Part shown: positions 10,007-19,680 of the stretch, one piece after another
How positions within the stretch are numbered: position 1 is the first letter of the stretch
How the letters are laid out: each line of letters starts with the position of its first letter
From: Agarophyton chilense
Lineage: Eukaryota; Rhodophyta; Florideophyceae; Gracilariales; Gracilariaceae
Assembly (NCBI GenBank): GCA_030374765.1
Contig: JARGXX010000039.1
Coordinates: forward strand, 163,692-227,691
Reading direction: 5' to 3'
DNA length: 64,000 bases
Translations under genes and position numbers: made by a program
Notes under the pieces: model-generated
Told to the model about the DNA's origin: nothing
The model's database searches: none
Seen by the model: only the letters and a program-made list of their open reading frames with translations

Positions 10007-10079
10007 TGCCAGGAACCAGATTTGAACTGGTGACACGAGGATTTTCAGTCCACTGCTCTACCAACTGAGCTATCCCGGC
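10007..10079 (-). tRNA. trnF-GAA: tRNA-Phe (GAA)
   Basis: Acceptor arms GCCGGGA and TCCTGGC pair with one G-U. The anticodon stem-loop has GAA in ACTGAAAAT. The D-loop has GTTGGTAGAGC and the T-arm reads CCAGTTCAAATCTGG. The discriminator is A. It lies upstream of neither neighbour: dnaB is on the same strand beginning further upstream, and clpC is convergent. Confidence 0.97.
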
Positions 10080-10164
10080 TATTAATACACTTGAGTTACT
10101 GTAACATAATTCTATAAAAATTACAATAAAAAATAAAAAGAGATATTAAGCACCTTGTATCAAT

Positions 10165-11949
10165 CTATACTTCTATATCACTAAACTTATTAATTACTGG
10201 TGTAAATAATAATGTGCATAAGCCAGTTGCACCATTGCGATTTTTACATAATGAAATATCTATAACATTAGTTGAACTTATATCTCTATCAAATTTTGAT
10301 AATATGATAACTATATCTGCATCTTGCTCAATAGAATTATGTATAATAAAATTATTGAGCAATAGCATCATATAATTAGGTTCCTTCATATCAAAAACTG
10401 ACACATAATCGTAATACATGCTACGCGGCATATATATATATTCCAAAATATATAAATCGAAATTAAATGAATAATTCATAATGCAAATACTATTTTCTAA
10501 ATAGTGACTAAATTTATGCCAACCTTTTTTGAGATATAACTTATGATTGTGCGTTAAACTCAATACACAAAAGAAAAAACAAAGACTAAAAGAGTATTGT
10601 ATTGAAAACTGAAAATATAAAGCATGGATAGAAAAATTAAATAAGCTCTTAATAGCAGAAAATTTAATTAAATTATTATGTATAATATTTCGAAAATTAT
10701 TGAAGCTATGTGAGTGAAATTTATTAAAAAAATTCAAATTTAAATGAGAATGGTTTACTATACACCCACTTTCTCTAAGATCAGATAATAACGGTAACTT
10801 ATTAACTCTAGTTTCAATACTTCGATTTAACTGAGACAAAATAATTACAGGAATATCTAGATATTGTGCTAATAGCTTTAGCTTTCTTGTTATATAACCC
10901 AACTCTTGTGTTCTAGTATGGTTAGTAAAACCTTCTAGCTGAACCAACTGCAAATAGTCAATAACAATTAATTGAATACTTCCCGTATCTTGATGAAGTA
11001 ATTTTGATGTATACTCAATATAGTCAACGGACATATTCGGTGTATCATTAATATATATATCATATTGCATTAAGTTACTACAAATCTTATTTAAACTATA
11101 CCATTCATCTAATGTAAGTTTACTAAAAGTAATATTTTGAGTTGAAACACCTGATGAAATTGCCACAAATTTACTAACTATTTGTATCTTTGACATCTCA
11201 AGACTAAAAAAGCACAATCTCAATGAGATTGTAGATATAATATTGGATATTATGTTAATAACAAAAGAAGTTTTTCCAACCGAAGGACGTCCAGCAATTA
11301 CAATTAAGTCACCACCCTGAAAACCCTGTATGAATTGATCTAATTGTTGAAAACCAGATAATAACATCGTCTGGTTTAAAGAAGATGTGGTCAGATTTAA
11401 ATTCTCATACTTCAGTTGAACAAGTAAATCACTAAGTAAATCACTGAAAGTCATTAAATTTTGTTTAGGAATTTTGTATACTGTTGATTCCAGATATTCT
11501 GAGACTTTATTGTATAATTGATAACTAGGTAGTTCATTAATATTAGCTAACTTAATTACGTTATGACCATATTGAATTACAAGACGTTTAATATAACTAT
11601 TATTAATTAACTTCATTAGTTCTTGAACATATACATATGTGTTAATAGAAGGCATAAAGACATGGCTTTGCCTCATTAACTCAATAATTTTGAAAATTCC
11701 ACCTATATCATATAAAATTTCTGAATCATTAAGAAAATAAAATAATTGTAAAATATCTATTTTCTCAGCCTTATGAAGAGTTACTAAACTTGTATAAATC
11801 AATTTATGAGATTCTACAAAAAAAGAATCTGATTTCAGAAAAGGCATAACTTGCGGGAAAACTGTTGGATAAATAAGTATAGTACCCAATAAGATTTCTT
11901 CAGCAATATAATTTTGAGGAAGAGTAGAATCCAAAATAATACTGTACAT
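10165..11949 (-). CDS. dnaB: Replicative DNA helicase DnaB with in-frame intein
   Basis: DnaB is the hexameric 5'-3' helicase of the bacterial-type replication fork. The frame gives 594 aa: an N-terminal domain (1-150) and a RecA-like helicase core with Walker A GRPSVGKTS near residue 220 and LIVIDYLQL as Walker B. The core sequence SDLRESG is interrupted after residue 395 and resumes at residue 539 as SIEQDADIVI. The 143 residues between them have intein features (separate entry), so the spliced helicase would be about 451 aa, the normal size. The gene is convergent with clpC and has no frame break. Confidence 0.95.
   Translation of the reverse strand: MYSIILDSTLPQNYIAEEILLGTILIYPTVFPQVMPFLKSDSFFVESHKLIYTSLVTLHKAEKIDILQLFYFLNDSEILYDIGGIFKIIELMRQSHVFMPSINTYVYVQELMKLINNSYIKRLVIQYGHNVIKLANINELPSYQLYNKVSEYLESTVYKIPKQNLMTFSDLLSDLLVQLKYENLNLTTSSLNQTMLLSGFQQLDQFIQGFQGGDLIVIAGRPSVGKTSFVINIISNIISTISLRLCFFSLEMSKIQIVSKFVAISSGVSTQNITFSKLTLDEWYSLNKICSNLMQYDIYINDTPNMSVDYIEYTSKLLHQDTGSIQLIVIDYLQLVQLEGFTNHTRTQELGYITRKLKLLAQYLDIPVIILSQLNRSIETRVNKLPLLSDLRESGCIVNHSHLNLNFFNKFHSHSFNNFRNIIHNNLIKFSAIKSLFNFSIHALYFQFSIQYSFSLCFFFCVLSLTHNHKLYLKKGWHKFSHYLENSICIMNYSFNFDLYILEYIYMPRSMYYDYVSVFDMKEPNYMMLLLNNFIIHNSIEQDADIVIILSKFDRDISSTNVIDISLCKNRNGATGLCTLLFTPVINKFSDIEV
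10336..10764 (-). other. DnaB mini-intein coding segment (143 aa)
   Basis: The segment begins with Cys (codon at 10764) right after the helicase motif RESG and ends with His-Asn before Ser+1 of SIEQDAD, the same extein site as the Synechocystis DnaB intein. Block A is CIVNHSHLNL. A block B-like THNH (T-x-x-H) is at intein residues 71-74, followed by GWHKF. Block F/G is VFDMKEPNYMM then LLNNFIIHN. The segment is too short for a homing endonuclease and no LAGLIDADG motif is seen. All residues expected for splicing appear present, so splicing is plausible; whether it occurs is inferred. Confidence 0.9.
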
Positions 11950-11997
11950 AATAAAATAACTATCAAAAACTGAAGAATAATAAATAAAAAATAGCTA

Positions 11998-12411
11998 CTA
12001 AATAACAAAAACAAGGTATCGCCTATATATATTCAAACTTATAAATTTTGTATTAACTAGAGAATAAGCAGAGAATGCACAAGTGTTTAACATAAAATAG
12101 TCAAATCTTACATTTATAACACAGAAACCTAACCAATAATAAAGACTTAAAGCTCTAAAATTATTAATTTTCACTTCCAAAATAATAATCAAACCATAAA
12201 ACATCATAATAAAAGATAAGATCTTCAAAAAACGCTTAAATATTGTCGGCGAATATAAAGAAGAATTATAATTACAAATTTTATAAAAATAAATACAATC
12301 GTTAGATATAATCTGATATGATAAAAAAGAAGCTATTAATATAAAATCATATTGAAATTCAAAAATATAATAATTATTAAGATTAATATCTAATTTCTGA
12401 TAAAAATACAT
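11998..12411 (-). CDS. Unrecognised small membrane protein
   Basis: A 137-aa frame with an ATG start, between dnaB and rpl19. I do not recognise the family. The protein is rich in Phe, Tyr, Ile and Asn. It has a hydrophobic stretch at about residues 22-34 and a clearer one at about 64-80 (LKILSFIMMFYGLIIIL), followed by a semi-hydrophobic C-terminal half (LSLYYWLGFCVINVRF). No real gene overlaps it, and a frame this long is unlikely by chance in DNA this AT-rich. It could be a fast-evolving or decaying lineage-specific gene. It lies 48 bases upstream of dnaB on the same strand and may be cotranscribed with it. Confidence 0.5.
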   Translation of the reverse strand: MYFYQKLDINLNNYYIFEFQYDFILIASFLSYQIISNDCIYFYKICNYNSSLYSPTIFKRFLKILSFIMMFYGLIIILEVKINNFRALSLYYWLGFCVINVRFDYFMLNTCAFSAYSLVNTKFISLNIYRRYLVFVI

Positions 12412-12508
12412 ACAACTAAAAAATAGAAATGATATAATTATATGTTATGATAACATTGATATTTAAAGTAACAATAATACGTTATATAACATAAGACTTA
12501 ATACAAAA

Positions 12509-12877
12509 ATGTATCTAAAGACACATTGCAAAAACTTAATTATACATGAAATAGAAGAAGAATTTAAAAAAAATGACATACCTATATTAGATATAGGCGA
12601 TAGTATAAAGATGTCTATTCTAGTGCAAGAAGGTAATAAACAGAGAATGCAAAATGTAGAGGGGGTTATAATATCAAAACATAAATCACAATTAAATACA
12701 ACTATTACCGTAAGAAAAATCGTACAAAATATTGGTGTTGAAAGAATTTATCTTATACATTCTCCTCTTATAAAAGATATAAGGATAGTAAGAAAAGCAA
12801 AAATAAGACGAGCAAAGTTATACTATCTACGATCAAGATCAGGAAAGGCAACAAGACTAAAAACAAAATTTAATTAA
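12509..12877 (+). CDS. rpl19: 50S ribosomal protein L19
   Basis: L19 sits at the interface of the ribosomal subunits. The 122-aa frame has the L19 pattern: an N-terminal helix, then DIGDSIKMSILVQEGNKQRM, GVIISKHKSQLNTTITVRKI and GVERIYLIHSPLIKDIRIVR, and the C-terminal KAKIRRAKLYYLRSRSGKA. The ATG at 12509 gives the expected length. It is followed by three tRNA genes on the same strand. Confidence 0.97.
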   Translation: MYLKTHCKNLIIHEIEEEFKKNDIPILDIGDSIKMSILVQEGNKQRMQNVEGVIISKHKSQLNTTITVRKIVQNIGVERIYLIHSPLIKDIRIVRKAKIRRAKLYYLRSRSGKATRLKTKFN

Positions 12878-12929
12878 AACTTTTTACTTTATGTTTATTT
12901 AACATACATAGTATATAATTGTACTATTA

Positions 12930-13003
12930 GGATACATAGCTCAGTCGGTTAGAGTATCACGTTGACATCGTGAAAGTCACTGGTTCGAGTCCAGTTGTAT
13001 CCA
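12930..13003 (+). tRNA. trnV-GAC: tRNA-Val (GAC)
   Basis: Acceptor GGATACA pairs with TGTATCC. The anticodon loop TTGACAT gives GAC. The D-loop is CTCAGTCGGTTAGAG and the T-arm is normal. Discriminator A. First gene of a three-tRNA cluster. Confidence 0.95.
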
Positions 13004-13060
13004 AGAAAAGTTACATTAGCTAAAATAAATCAAAATTTATTAAAATTTAACAATAAATCC

Positions 13061-13142
13061 GGGTCGGTGCCCGAGTGGTTAATGGGGGCGGATTGTAAAT
13101 CCGCTGGTTTCACCTACGTTGGTTCAAATCCAACCCGGCCCA
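13061..13142 (+). tRNA. trnY-GUA: tRNA-Tyr (GUA)
   Basis: A class II tRNA with a long variable arm. Acceptor GGGTCGG pairs with CCGGCCC. The anticodon stem-loop CGGATTGTAAATCCG gives GUA, and the T-loop is GGTTCAAATCC. Confidence 0.97.
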
Positions 13143-13172
13143 ATAAAATTAATTAAAAAATATATCAAAAAA

Positions 13173-13244
13173 GCCTTTATAACTCAACGGTAGAGTATTT
13201 CCTTGGTAAGGAAAAAGTTATGGGTTCAATTCCCATTAAAGGCT
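13173..13244 (+). tRNA. trnT-GGU: tRNA-Thr (GGU)
   Basis: Acceptor GCCTTTA pairs with TAAAGGC. The anticodon loop CTTGGTAAG gives GGU, and the T-loop is GGTTCAATTCC. The last nine bases overlap the end of ilvB on the opposite strand; the ilvB stop codon lies in the 3' acceptor strand. Confidence 0.96.
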
Positions 13245-15026
13245 ATCTGGCTCTAATTTTAGTAGTGAAGAATTCTTAGATTTCATTAACTTAGATATAC
13301 CTATCATTTGAGAATTACTTTTACCAGGTGCTACCATGGGATAACAATTCTCTTCTTCTCTAACTTTACAGTCTAATAAACATGGACCATTATGATTTAC
13401 AAAACGATGTAAAACTTTATTCATATCATATCTATCTTCTAATTGTAATCCTAAAATACCAAAAGATTGAGCTAATAAAACAAAATCAGGAGCACCTTGT
13501 TCCATATTAGAATGAGAATATCTTTCTCCATAAAAGGCTTGTTGCCACTGTCTAACCATACCCTGCCATTTATTATTGATAATAATAATTTTTATTGGTA
13601 ATTCATATTGAGCGATTGTAGCAAGCTCTTGAAGATTCATTTGAAAACTAGCATCTCCACTAATACATATTACACTCGCAGAAGGATAAGCTACTTGAAC
13701 ACCTATAGCAGCAGGGAGACCATATCCCATGGTACCTAAACCAGAACTAGACATCCAATGTCTTGGTAAGACATTTACAAATTGAGCTGCCCACATCTGA
13801 TGTTGACCAACATCAGTAGTAAAATAAGCTGTAGGCTGAATACGAGATAAATAAAAGATAACTTCTTGAGGAGATAAATTACTTGCATGCTTTGGAATTA
13901 ACAAAGGATATTGATCTCTCCAAATAGATATTCTACTCCTCCAGGAGCAAGTTTGTTGAGAGTTGAAAGTAAAATCAGAACTATTGTCTACATAAATCAA
14001 AATTTGTGACATAATTTCTTTAACATCACCTAAAACAGCAACTTGAGGAACACGATTTTTACCTATTTCAGCAGGATCAATATCAATATGTATGACTTTC
14101 GCATTACATGCAAACTCATCTAATTTACCTGTAACCCTATCATCAAATCTGGCACCAAGAGCAATTAATAAATCACATTCACTAACGGCAAAATTAGCGT
14201 AAGCTGTGCCATGCATACCCAGCATACCTAAGCATAAATTATCATTTTCGTCAATAATACCTTTTCCCATTAAAGTAGTGCATATCGGTATCTGAAAACG
14301 ATAAGCAAACTCTTTTATTATGTCGTGAGCACCCGAAATTATAGAACCACCTCCAACATAAAGTAAAGGTTGACTAGATTCATACAGAAGATTTAAAATT
14401 TTAATGATTTGATTATCTTTCGGCTTCATGAATGGACGACAACCTAATAGATTAATATCACTTGGATTAAGAGGTTCATAAAAAAATTTTTCTAGACCAA
14501 CATCTTTAGGCACATCGATTAAAACAGGTCCTGGTCTTCCATGTTGAGCAATATAAAAAGCTTCAGAAACTATCCTAGACATATCTCGAGAATCTCTAAC
14601 TACATAAGAATGTTTAACTATAGGTAATGTAATACCAAAAATATCTACCTCTTGAAAAGCATCTGTTCCTATAAACGATCTAGCAACTTGACCTGTTATT
14701 AAAACTAAAGGAACAGAATCTAATTGTGCTGTAGCAATACCAGAAACAAGATTAGTGGCTCCTGGACCAGATGTAGCAAAACATACACCAACTTTACCAG
14801 TAGATCTTGCATAACCATCTGCAGCATGTGAAGCGCCTTGTTCATGACGACACAAAATATGTGTAATCAATCCTTGATTTTCCCACCGATAGAGTTCATC
14901 ATATATGGGCAATATAGCACCGCCAGGATAACCAAAGACATATTCTACACTATTTTTAATTAAACTGTCCATAAGAGCAAAAGCACCTGTAACTTCTTTT
15001 AAATCAGAACTATAATTTATATTCAT
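13236..15026 (-). CDS. ilvB: Acetolactate synthase large subunit
   Basis: This ThDP-dependent enzyme makes acetolactate or acetohydroxybutyrate, the first common step of branched-chain amino-acid synthesis. The protein is 596 aa. The N-terminal pyrimidine-binding domain has the catalytic Glu in [20 protein letters not shown]/central domain follows ([24 protein letters not shown]). The ThDP diphosphate motif is [15 protein letters not shown], with [12 protein letters not shown]. The frame is complete and begins [19 protein letters not shown]. The regulatory subunit ilvH is not in the window. Its stop overlaps trnT. Confidence 0.98.
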   Translation of the reverse strand: MNINYSSDLKEVTGAFALMDSLIKNSVEYVFGYPGGAILPIYDELYRWENQGLITHILCRHEQGASHAADGYARSTGKVGVCFATSGPGATNLVSGIATAQLDSVPLVLITGQVARSFIGTDAFQEVDIFGITLPIVKHSYVVRDSRDMSRIVSEAFYIAQHGRPGPVLIDVPKDVGLEKFFYEPLNPSDINLLGCRPFMKPKDNQIIKILNLLYESSQPLLYVGGGSIISGAHDIIKEFAYRFQIPICTTLMGKGIIDENDNLCLGMLGMHGTAYANFAVSECDLLIALGARFDDRVTGKLDEFACNAKVIHIDIDPAEIGKNRVPQVAVLGDVKEIMSQILIYVDNSSDFTFNSQQTCSWRSRISIWRDQYPLLIPKHASNLSPQEVIFYLSRIQPTAYFTTDVGQHQMWAAQFVNVLPRHWMSSSGLGTMGYGLPAAIGVQVAYPSASVICISGDASFQMNLQELATIAQYELPIKIIIINNKWQGMVRQWQQAFYGERYSHSNMEQGAPDFVLLAQSFGILGLQLEDRYDMNKVLHRFVNHNGPCLLDCKVREEENCYPMVAPGKSNSQMIGISKLMKSKNSSLLKLEPDSL

Positions 15027-15183
15027 GGAAATTATAAAATATTGTATATATTATGAACACTTTGGAATAATAATATTATATTTAATATGCTTATTTTTTT
15101 CTTAACTGTATATATAATATTATATATGTCGAATTTTTACATATCGATGTTAAAAATATTCTTCTTATTTTTTATTTATTTTT

Positions 15184-15381
15184 TTAATTTATACCTAACA
15201 TACGCCTTAAAATGATAATTATAATAAGTATTATAATTATCATTATGCTACTTATAGTTAGTCTTTTATTTTTCTCTTTTAATAACTCAAAAATTGTGTA
15301 AAAAGTTGTCAAGAAAAATCCTATGATTACTGAAAATAAAAACCTCGGAAATCTTTTTAAGTTATCCCAAAATTCATTCAT
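15184..15381 (-). CDS. ycf33: Conserved plastid protein Ycf33
   Basis: A 65-aa membrane protein matching the Ycf33 family: MNEFWDNLKRFPRFLFSVII, GFFLTTFYTIFELL and a second hydrophobic segment rich in Ile, ending RRMLGIN. Two membrane spans are clear. Function is not established. It lies between ilvB (same strand, downstream) and argB (divergent). Confidence 0.9.
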   Translation of the reverse strand: MNEFWDNLKRFPRFLFSVIIGFFLTTFYTIFELLKEKNKRLTISSIMIIIILIIIIILRRMLGIN

Positions 15382-15495
15382 AATTAGTATTTTTATGGCT
15401 ATAGTGTTATTGTACTTAACATATGTGAATCACATCGTTTTTGCAAACTTTTTTGGTAATTTTCATTATTTTCAATGTAATCAATAGGATGAGAA

Positions 15496-16353
15496 ATGTT
15501 AAATAATTTTGAACGTGTTCAGATATTGAGTGATGCTTTACCTTTTGTACAACGTTTTTATGGACGGACTTTAGTTGTTAAATATGGTGGCTCTGCTATG
15601 AAAAACGTTCATTTAAAATATAAGATTATAGAAGATATTTTATTTTTGTCTTATATAGGCATTAAAGTTGTTATTGTGCATGGTGGTGGACCAATGATTA
15701 ATCATTGGTTAAAACAAGTAAATATAGAACCTAAGTTTTTTAATGGTATTCGTGTAACTGATAAAGATACTATGGAATTAGTCGAAATGGTTTTAGTTGG
15801 CAAAGTCAATAAAGATTTGGTAAATTTACTTAATTGTTCATCTAATTTAGGAGTTGGTCTGTCTGGTAAAGATGCTAATCTGGTTGTTGCATCTAGTTTT
15901 TTTCCTGATCAAAAAGATAATTATACTGGTAAAGTACAGCAAATTAATATTGAAATCATAAATCTTTTACTTAGTAGTGGATATATTCCCGTTGTTGCTA
16001 GTGTTGCTTCAGATTTAAATGGACAATCATATAATATTAATGCTGATTCTGTTGCTGGTGCTATTGCAGAGAGCCTTAATGCTGAGAAGCTTATTTTATT
16101 AACAGATACACCAGGTATTATGTTAGATATTAATGACTCCTCAAGTTTAATTAAACATTTAAATATAAGACAGCTACAAAACCTAAAAAGTCAAAAAGTA
16201 ATTCTTGGCGGTATGATACCTAAAGTTGATTGTTGTATTAAAGCTTTACGAAATAATGTAAGTTCAGCTCATATTATAGATGGTAGTGTAGAACATGCTT
16301 TGTTATTAGAAGTACTGACTTCAGGTGGAATTGGTTCTATGTTAGTTCTCTAA
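15496..16353 (+). CDS. argB: Acetylglutamate kinase
   Basis: ArgB phosphorylates N-acetylglutamate, the second step of arginine synthesis in the stroma. The 285-aa protein has the kinase features: VVKYGGSAMKN near residue 27, IVHGGGPMINHWL, NADSVAGAIAESLNAEKLIL, LTDTPGIM, and GGMIPKVDCCIKAL. The start ATG at 15496 gives MLNNFERVQILSDALPFVQR, as in cyanobacterial homologues. The length is normal and the gene is intact. Confidence 0.97.
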   Translation: MLNNFERVQILSDALPFVQRFYGRTLVVKYGGSAMKNVHLKYKIIEDILFLSYIGIKVVIVHGGGPMINHWLKQVNIEPKFFNGIRVTDKDTMELVEMVLVGKVNKDLVNLLNCSSNLGVGLSGKDANLVVASSFFPDQKDNYTGKVQQINIEIINLLLSSGYIPVVASVASDLNGQSYNINADSVAGAIAESLNAEKLILLTDTPGIMLDINDSSSLIKHLNIRQLQNLKSQKVILGGMIPKVDCCIKALRNNVSSAHIIDGSVEHALLLEVLTSGGIGSMLVL

Positions 16354-16418
16354 GCTATTTCATTAAATTTATTTTTTATTTATTTATGTGTTATAATTCA
16401 ATGGAGTAAAGTTCTTAA

Positions 16419-16492
16419 GGCTCAGTAGCTCAGTTGGTTAGAGCAGGGGACTCATAAGCCCAAGGTCGCAGGTTCAAGTCCCGCCTGAGCCA
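16419..16492 (+). tRNA. trnM-CAU: tRNA-Met (CAU), elongator type
   Basis: Acceptor GGCTCAG pairs with CTGAGCC, including a normal 1-72 pair, so this is not the initiator. The anticodon loop CTCATAA gives CAU. The D-loop is AGTTGGTTAGAGC and the discriminator is A. A lysidine-modified tRNA-Ile(CAU) cannot be fully excluded, but the body resembles elongator Met. Confidence 0.88.
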
Positions 16493-16533
16493 TTACTAAT
16501 TATTTTATTACTTGAGTGTTCTCCATTATTAAT

Positions 16534-16621
16534 GGAGAGGTGGCTGAGTGGTCTAAAGCGCCAGATTGCTAATCTGTTGTATGTGTTAATCATACCGAGG
16601 GTTCGAATCCCTTCCTCTCCT
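16534..16621 (+). tRNA. trnS-GCU: tRNA-Ser (GCU)
   Basis: A class II tRNA. Acceptor GGAGAGG pairs with CCTCTCC. The anticodon stem-loop AGATTGCTAATCT gives GCU, followed by a long variable arm (TATG/CATA) and a normal T-arm. The discriminator position reads T rather than the common G. Confidence 0.95.
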
Positions 16622-16720
16622 TTTCTGTCTTACATTCAGGTATTAAAAATTTATCCATATATCTTTAAAGAATTGACAATTCTTTATTTTTCATGATACC
16701 ATTCTTTTGGTGATCAGGTT

Positions 16721-16794
16721 GGGATTGTAGTTCAATTGGTTAGAGCACCGCCCTGTCACGGCGGAAGTTGCGGGTTCGAGTCCCGTCAATCCCG
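16721..16794 (+). tRNA. trnD-GUC: tRNA-Asp (GUC)
   Basis: Acceptor GGGATTG pairs with CAATCCC. The anticodon stem-loop CGCCCTGTCACGGCG gives GUC. The T-arm is CGGGTTCGAGTCCCG and the discriminator is G. It is convergent with ftsH, 24 bases apart. Confidence 0.98.
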
Positions 16795-16818
16795 TTTACT
16801 AATTTTTTGATTTAAATT

Positions 16819-18699
16819 TTACTTCATAAAAACTTCTTTTTCTGGTACAGGTGTATATTCATTAATAATTTTTCTAAATTCTCCTCCATCTATGGTTTCC
16901 TTTTCGATTAGCAAATCAACTAGTCTGTCGATTATAATTCTATTATCTTTTATTATATTTATTGTTTCTTGATAACATTCTTCTACTATATGATGTATTT
17001 GCTTATCAATTTTAATTGCGATCTCATCGGAATACTCTGACGTATTTCCCATGCTTCTTCCAAGGAATGGATTCGAATCTTCATTTTCTAAGCATAATGG
17101 ACCTATATTTGACATACCAAATCTTGTGACCATTTGTCTGGCCATTGATGTTACCTGTTGTAGATCATTGCTTGCTCCAGTTGTAACTTCTGTATCACCA
17201 AAAACAACTTCTTCAGCAGCTCTACCGCCTAATGCCCCCATTATACGTGATAAAATTTGAGATCTTGATATTAAGTTCTGGTCTTCTCCTGGTGTGAACC
17301 ACGTTAATCCTCTAGCTTGACCACGAGGTATTAAGGTAACTTTTTGTACGGCATCATGGTCTTGAAGTAGAGTTCCGACTATTGCATGTCCAATTTCATG
17401 GTATGCAATTAAACGTTTGCTCTTGCTATCAATTAATGGTGTTCCCTCCATGCCCGCCACTATACGATCAATAGAAGCATCTATTTCACTCATTTCAATA
17501 TAGTTTTTTCTTCTTCTTGCTGTCAGTATAGCTGCTTCGTTTAATAAATTAGCTAAATCTGCTCCAGAAAATCCAGGGGTTCTTCTAGCTATCATTGATA
17601 AAGGTACATTTGCCTCCATCTTTTTATTTTTTGCATGTACTTTTAATATTTCTAATCTTCCTTTAAAATCTGGTATTTCTACGGATACTTGACGATCAAA
17701 ACGACCAGGTCTTAATAAAGCAGCATCTAGTATATCAGCTCGGTTTGTTGCTGCAATTACTATGACTCCAGTGTTACCCTCGAATCCATCCATTTCTGTT
17801 AATAACTGATTTAATGTTTGTTCTCTTTCATCGTTACCTCCACCAATGCCTGTTCCTCTTTGTCTACCAACTGCATCGATTTCATCTATGAATACAATAC
17901 ATGGAGCATTCTCTTTGGCTTTTTTAAATAGATCTCTGACACGTGATGCGCCCACCCCCACAAACATTTCTACAAATTCAGATCCTGAAATACTAAAAAA
18001 AGGTACGTTAGCTTCTCCAGCAATTGCTTTAGCTAATAATGTTTTTCCTGTTCCAGGAGGACCTATTAATAAGACGCCTTTAGGTATTTTTGCTCCTACA
18101 GTAGTGAATCTTTCTGGTTTTTTTAAGAATGTAACTACTTCTTCGAATTCCTCTTTAGCCTCGTCAATTCCTGCTACATCGTTAAAAACCACGCCTGTTT
18201 TAGCTTCCATTTGGAATAATGCTTTAGATTTACTAAATGACATAGCCTGTCCTGGGCCACCCGCAGAGTTATTGGAGCGACGAAATACAAAGGCTAAACC
18301 TAGTATTAGTAGTATAGGAAATAACAAGTTTCCTATTAAATTCCAAATAGCACTAGTGTTTCTTGTCGGGTGTGCATCTAAGTCAATATTAGTTTTTTTA
18401 AGTTTTATAATTAATTCTGGTGCTGTAGCTGGTAGTTCGACTCTGATTTTTTGAATTCTATTTCCTAATTCAGGACCAACTGCTTCCACTATAGCAGTGT
18501 GTCCATTGTCATATAAATCAACTTTTTTTATCCAACCCATGTCTAAATATTCTAAAAAACGTCCGTAAGTCATTCTAGAACGTGCGATGTTTGTGTTTAA
18601 TTCATTGCTAGCAGGAGCTAGAAATCCTTGCCATAAGAAAAAAACAATTACAATTATAGGTAAAGATAATAGTAGTAAAGTTTTCCAAGATAATTTCAT
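16819..18699 (-). CDS. ftsH: ATP-dependent zinc metalloprotease FtsH
   Basis: A thylakoid membrane protease that degrades damaged photosystem proteins such as D1. It has 626 aa: transmembrane segments at about 8-24 and 120-139, the AAA domain with Walker A GPPGTGKT at 213-220, Walker [12 protein letters not shown], the second-region-of-homology arginines ([13 protein letters not shown]), and the zinc site HEIGH at 434-438. The gene is intact, with an ATG at 18699. Length and order match cyanobacterial and red-algal FtsH. Confidence 0.98.
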   Translation of the reverse strand: MKLSWKTLLLLSLPIIVIVFFLWQGFLAPASNELNTNIARSRMTYGRFLEYLDMGWIKKVDLYDNGHTAIVEAVGPELGNRIQKIRVELPATAPELIIKLKKTNIDLDAHPTRNTSAIWNLIGNLLFPILLILGLAFVFRRSNNSAGGPGQAMSFSKSKALFQMEAKTGVVFNDVAGIDEAKEEFEEVVTFLKKPERFTTVGAKIPKGVLLIGPPGTGKTLLAKAIAGEANVPFFSISGSEFVEMFVGVGASRVRDLFKKAKENAPCIVFIDEIDAVGRQRGTGIGGGNDEREQTLNQLLTEMDGFEGNTGVIVIAATNRADILDAALLRPGRFDRQVSVEIPDFKGRLEILKVHAKNKKMEANVPLSMIARRTPGFSGADLANLLNEAAILTARRRKNYIEMSEIDASIDRIVAGMEGTPLIDSKSKRLIAYHEIGHAIVGTLLQDHDAVQKVTLIPRGQARGLTWFTPGEDQNLISRSQILSRIMGALGGRAAEEVVFGDTEVTTGASNDLQQVTSMARQMVTRFGMSNIGPLCLENEDSNPFLGRSMGNTSEYSDEIAIKIDKQIHHIVEECYQETINIIKDNRIIIDRLVDLLIEKETIDGGEFRKIINEYTPVPEKEVFMK

Positions 18700-18874
18700 T
18701 GTTCTAAGCCTTATATATATTCATGATATCTAAATGAATTTAACATCTTTAACATTTTTTAGGCAACTATATTATATGAAAATATATTATAATTGTTTGT
18801 ATAAGTTAATCTTTTTATGCTTTTTAAATTGTATAATAATATTATTATATATTAAAGTAGTAATATTATTGTTT

Positions 18875-19063
18875 ATGATAAAGAAAGGATCAGTAGTTAA
18901 AGTCCTACGAAAAGAATCTTACTGGTATCAAGATGTGGGAACTGTTATGAAAGTAGAAAAAGATATTAAATATTCAGTTTTTGTACGTTTTACTAAAGAA
19001 ACTTATAGTGGCGTTAATAGTAATAATTTTTCTGAAAATGAATTGGTGTTGGTAGCTGAGTAA
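18875..19063 (+). CDS. psaE: Photosystem I subunit IV
   Basis: PsaE is a small stromal SH3-like subunit that helps dock ferredoxin. I start at the ATG at 18875, giving 62 aa ([20 protein letters not shown], then [31 protein letters not shown]). The frame is open upstream to 18734, but that extension is hydrophobic and not part of PsaE. It is convergent with psbH, with a hairpin between them. Confidence 0.95.
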   Translation: MIKKGSVVKVLRKESYWYQDVGTVMKVEKDIKYSVFVRFTKETYSGVNSNNFSENELVLVAE

Positions 19064-19080
19064 TTTATTTAATTTTATAA

Positions 19081-19104
19081 AGATAAAAGCATTTGCTTTT
19101 ATCT
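19081..19104. terminator. Hairpin between convergent psaE and psbH
   Basis: AGATAAAAGCA at 19081-19091 pairs with TGCTTTTATCT at 19094-19104; sterically about 9 bp with a short loop. It lies midway between the two stop codons. A terminator role is inferred. Confidence 0.5.
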
Positions 19105-19121
19105 CTTAAAAGATATGTTTT

Positions 19122-19325
19122 TTAACTACCTAATGCTGCCCAATCTACATCTACATTTTCTAATATGAGTGATGAATTGTATATTTGTAAAATAATAAGT
19201 AAAAATAAAAAGAATAAGAGCATAAATATTCCCATGATTGGAGTTGTTCCCCAGCCAGGAGCTACTTTACCATATTCAGAATTTAAAGGTCTTAATATTT
19301 CTCCTAGTCTTGTTCTTAATGCCAT
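19122..19325 (-). CDS. psbH: Photosystem II protein H
   Basis: A single-span PSII subunit next to CP47. The 67-aa protein begins [20 protein letters not shown] and continues [13 protein letters not shown], with a transmembrane segment at about 30-47 and the end DWAALGS. It belongs to the psbB-psbT-psbN-psbH cluster, with psbN on the opposite strand as usual. Confidence 0.97.
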   Translation of the reverse strand: MALRTRLGEILRPLNSEYGKVAPGWGTTPIMGIFMLLFFLFLLIILQIYNSSLILENVDVDWAALGS

Positions 19326-19412
19326 AATATTTTAATTTGATTGATATGTTTTATAATAATGTTATTAGTGTTTTCACTAATAAAAATAAATTAATTGAAT
19401 TTATATCGTTTT

Positions 19413-19544
19413 ATGCAAATTGCAACAGTTCTTAGTATTTTTATCTCTAGTTTGTTATTAGGAATAACCATATATTCTATATACATTTCTTTTGGTCCTA
19501 TTTCTAGGGAACTTCGAGATCCTTTTGAAGAACATGAAGAGTAA
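19413..19544 (+). CDS. psbN: Photosystem II biogenesis protein PsbN
   Basis: A 43-aa protein needed for PSII repair and assembly. It reads [20 protein letters not shown], then [18 protein letters not shown], ending EEHEE. It has one N-terminal membrane span and the conserved FGP..RELRDPF tail. It is antisense between psbH and psbT, the usual place. Confidence 0.95.
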   Translation: MQIATVLSIFISSLLLGITIYSIYISFGPISRELRDPFEEHEE

Positions 19545-19599
19545 ACAATATAGCTTGAAATAGTTGAATAGTGTTTAATAACATATTATGCTTATAATT

Positions 19600-19634
19600 A
19601 ATAGCTACTTATCTTAAAAATTTAAGTAGCTATT
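19600..19634. terminator. Hairpin between convergent psbN and psbT
   Basis: AATAGCTACTT at 19600-19610 pairs with AAGTAGCTATT at 19624-19634, with one further A-T pair inside, around an 11-nt loop. It lies between the psbN and psbT stop codons. Confidence 0.55.
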
Positions 19635-19680
19635 CAATTTCATTTGATTAATTAGATTTTTACTAGCGTTTAATTTAAAT

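Noticed and set aside
17846-18454. 202-codon plus-strand frame inside ftsH
   Set aside because: Antisense to the AAA domain of ftsH; no family match and no ribosome site.
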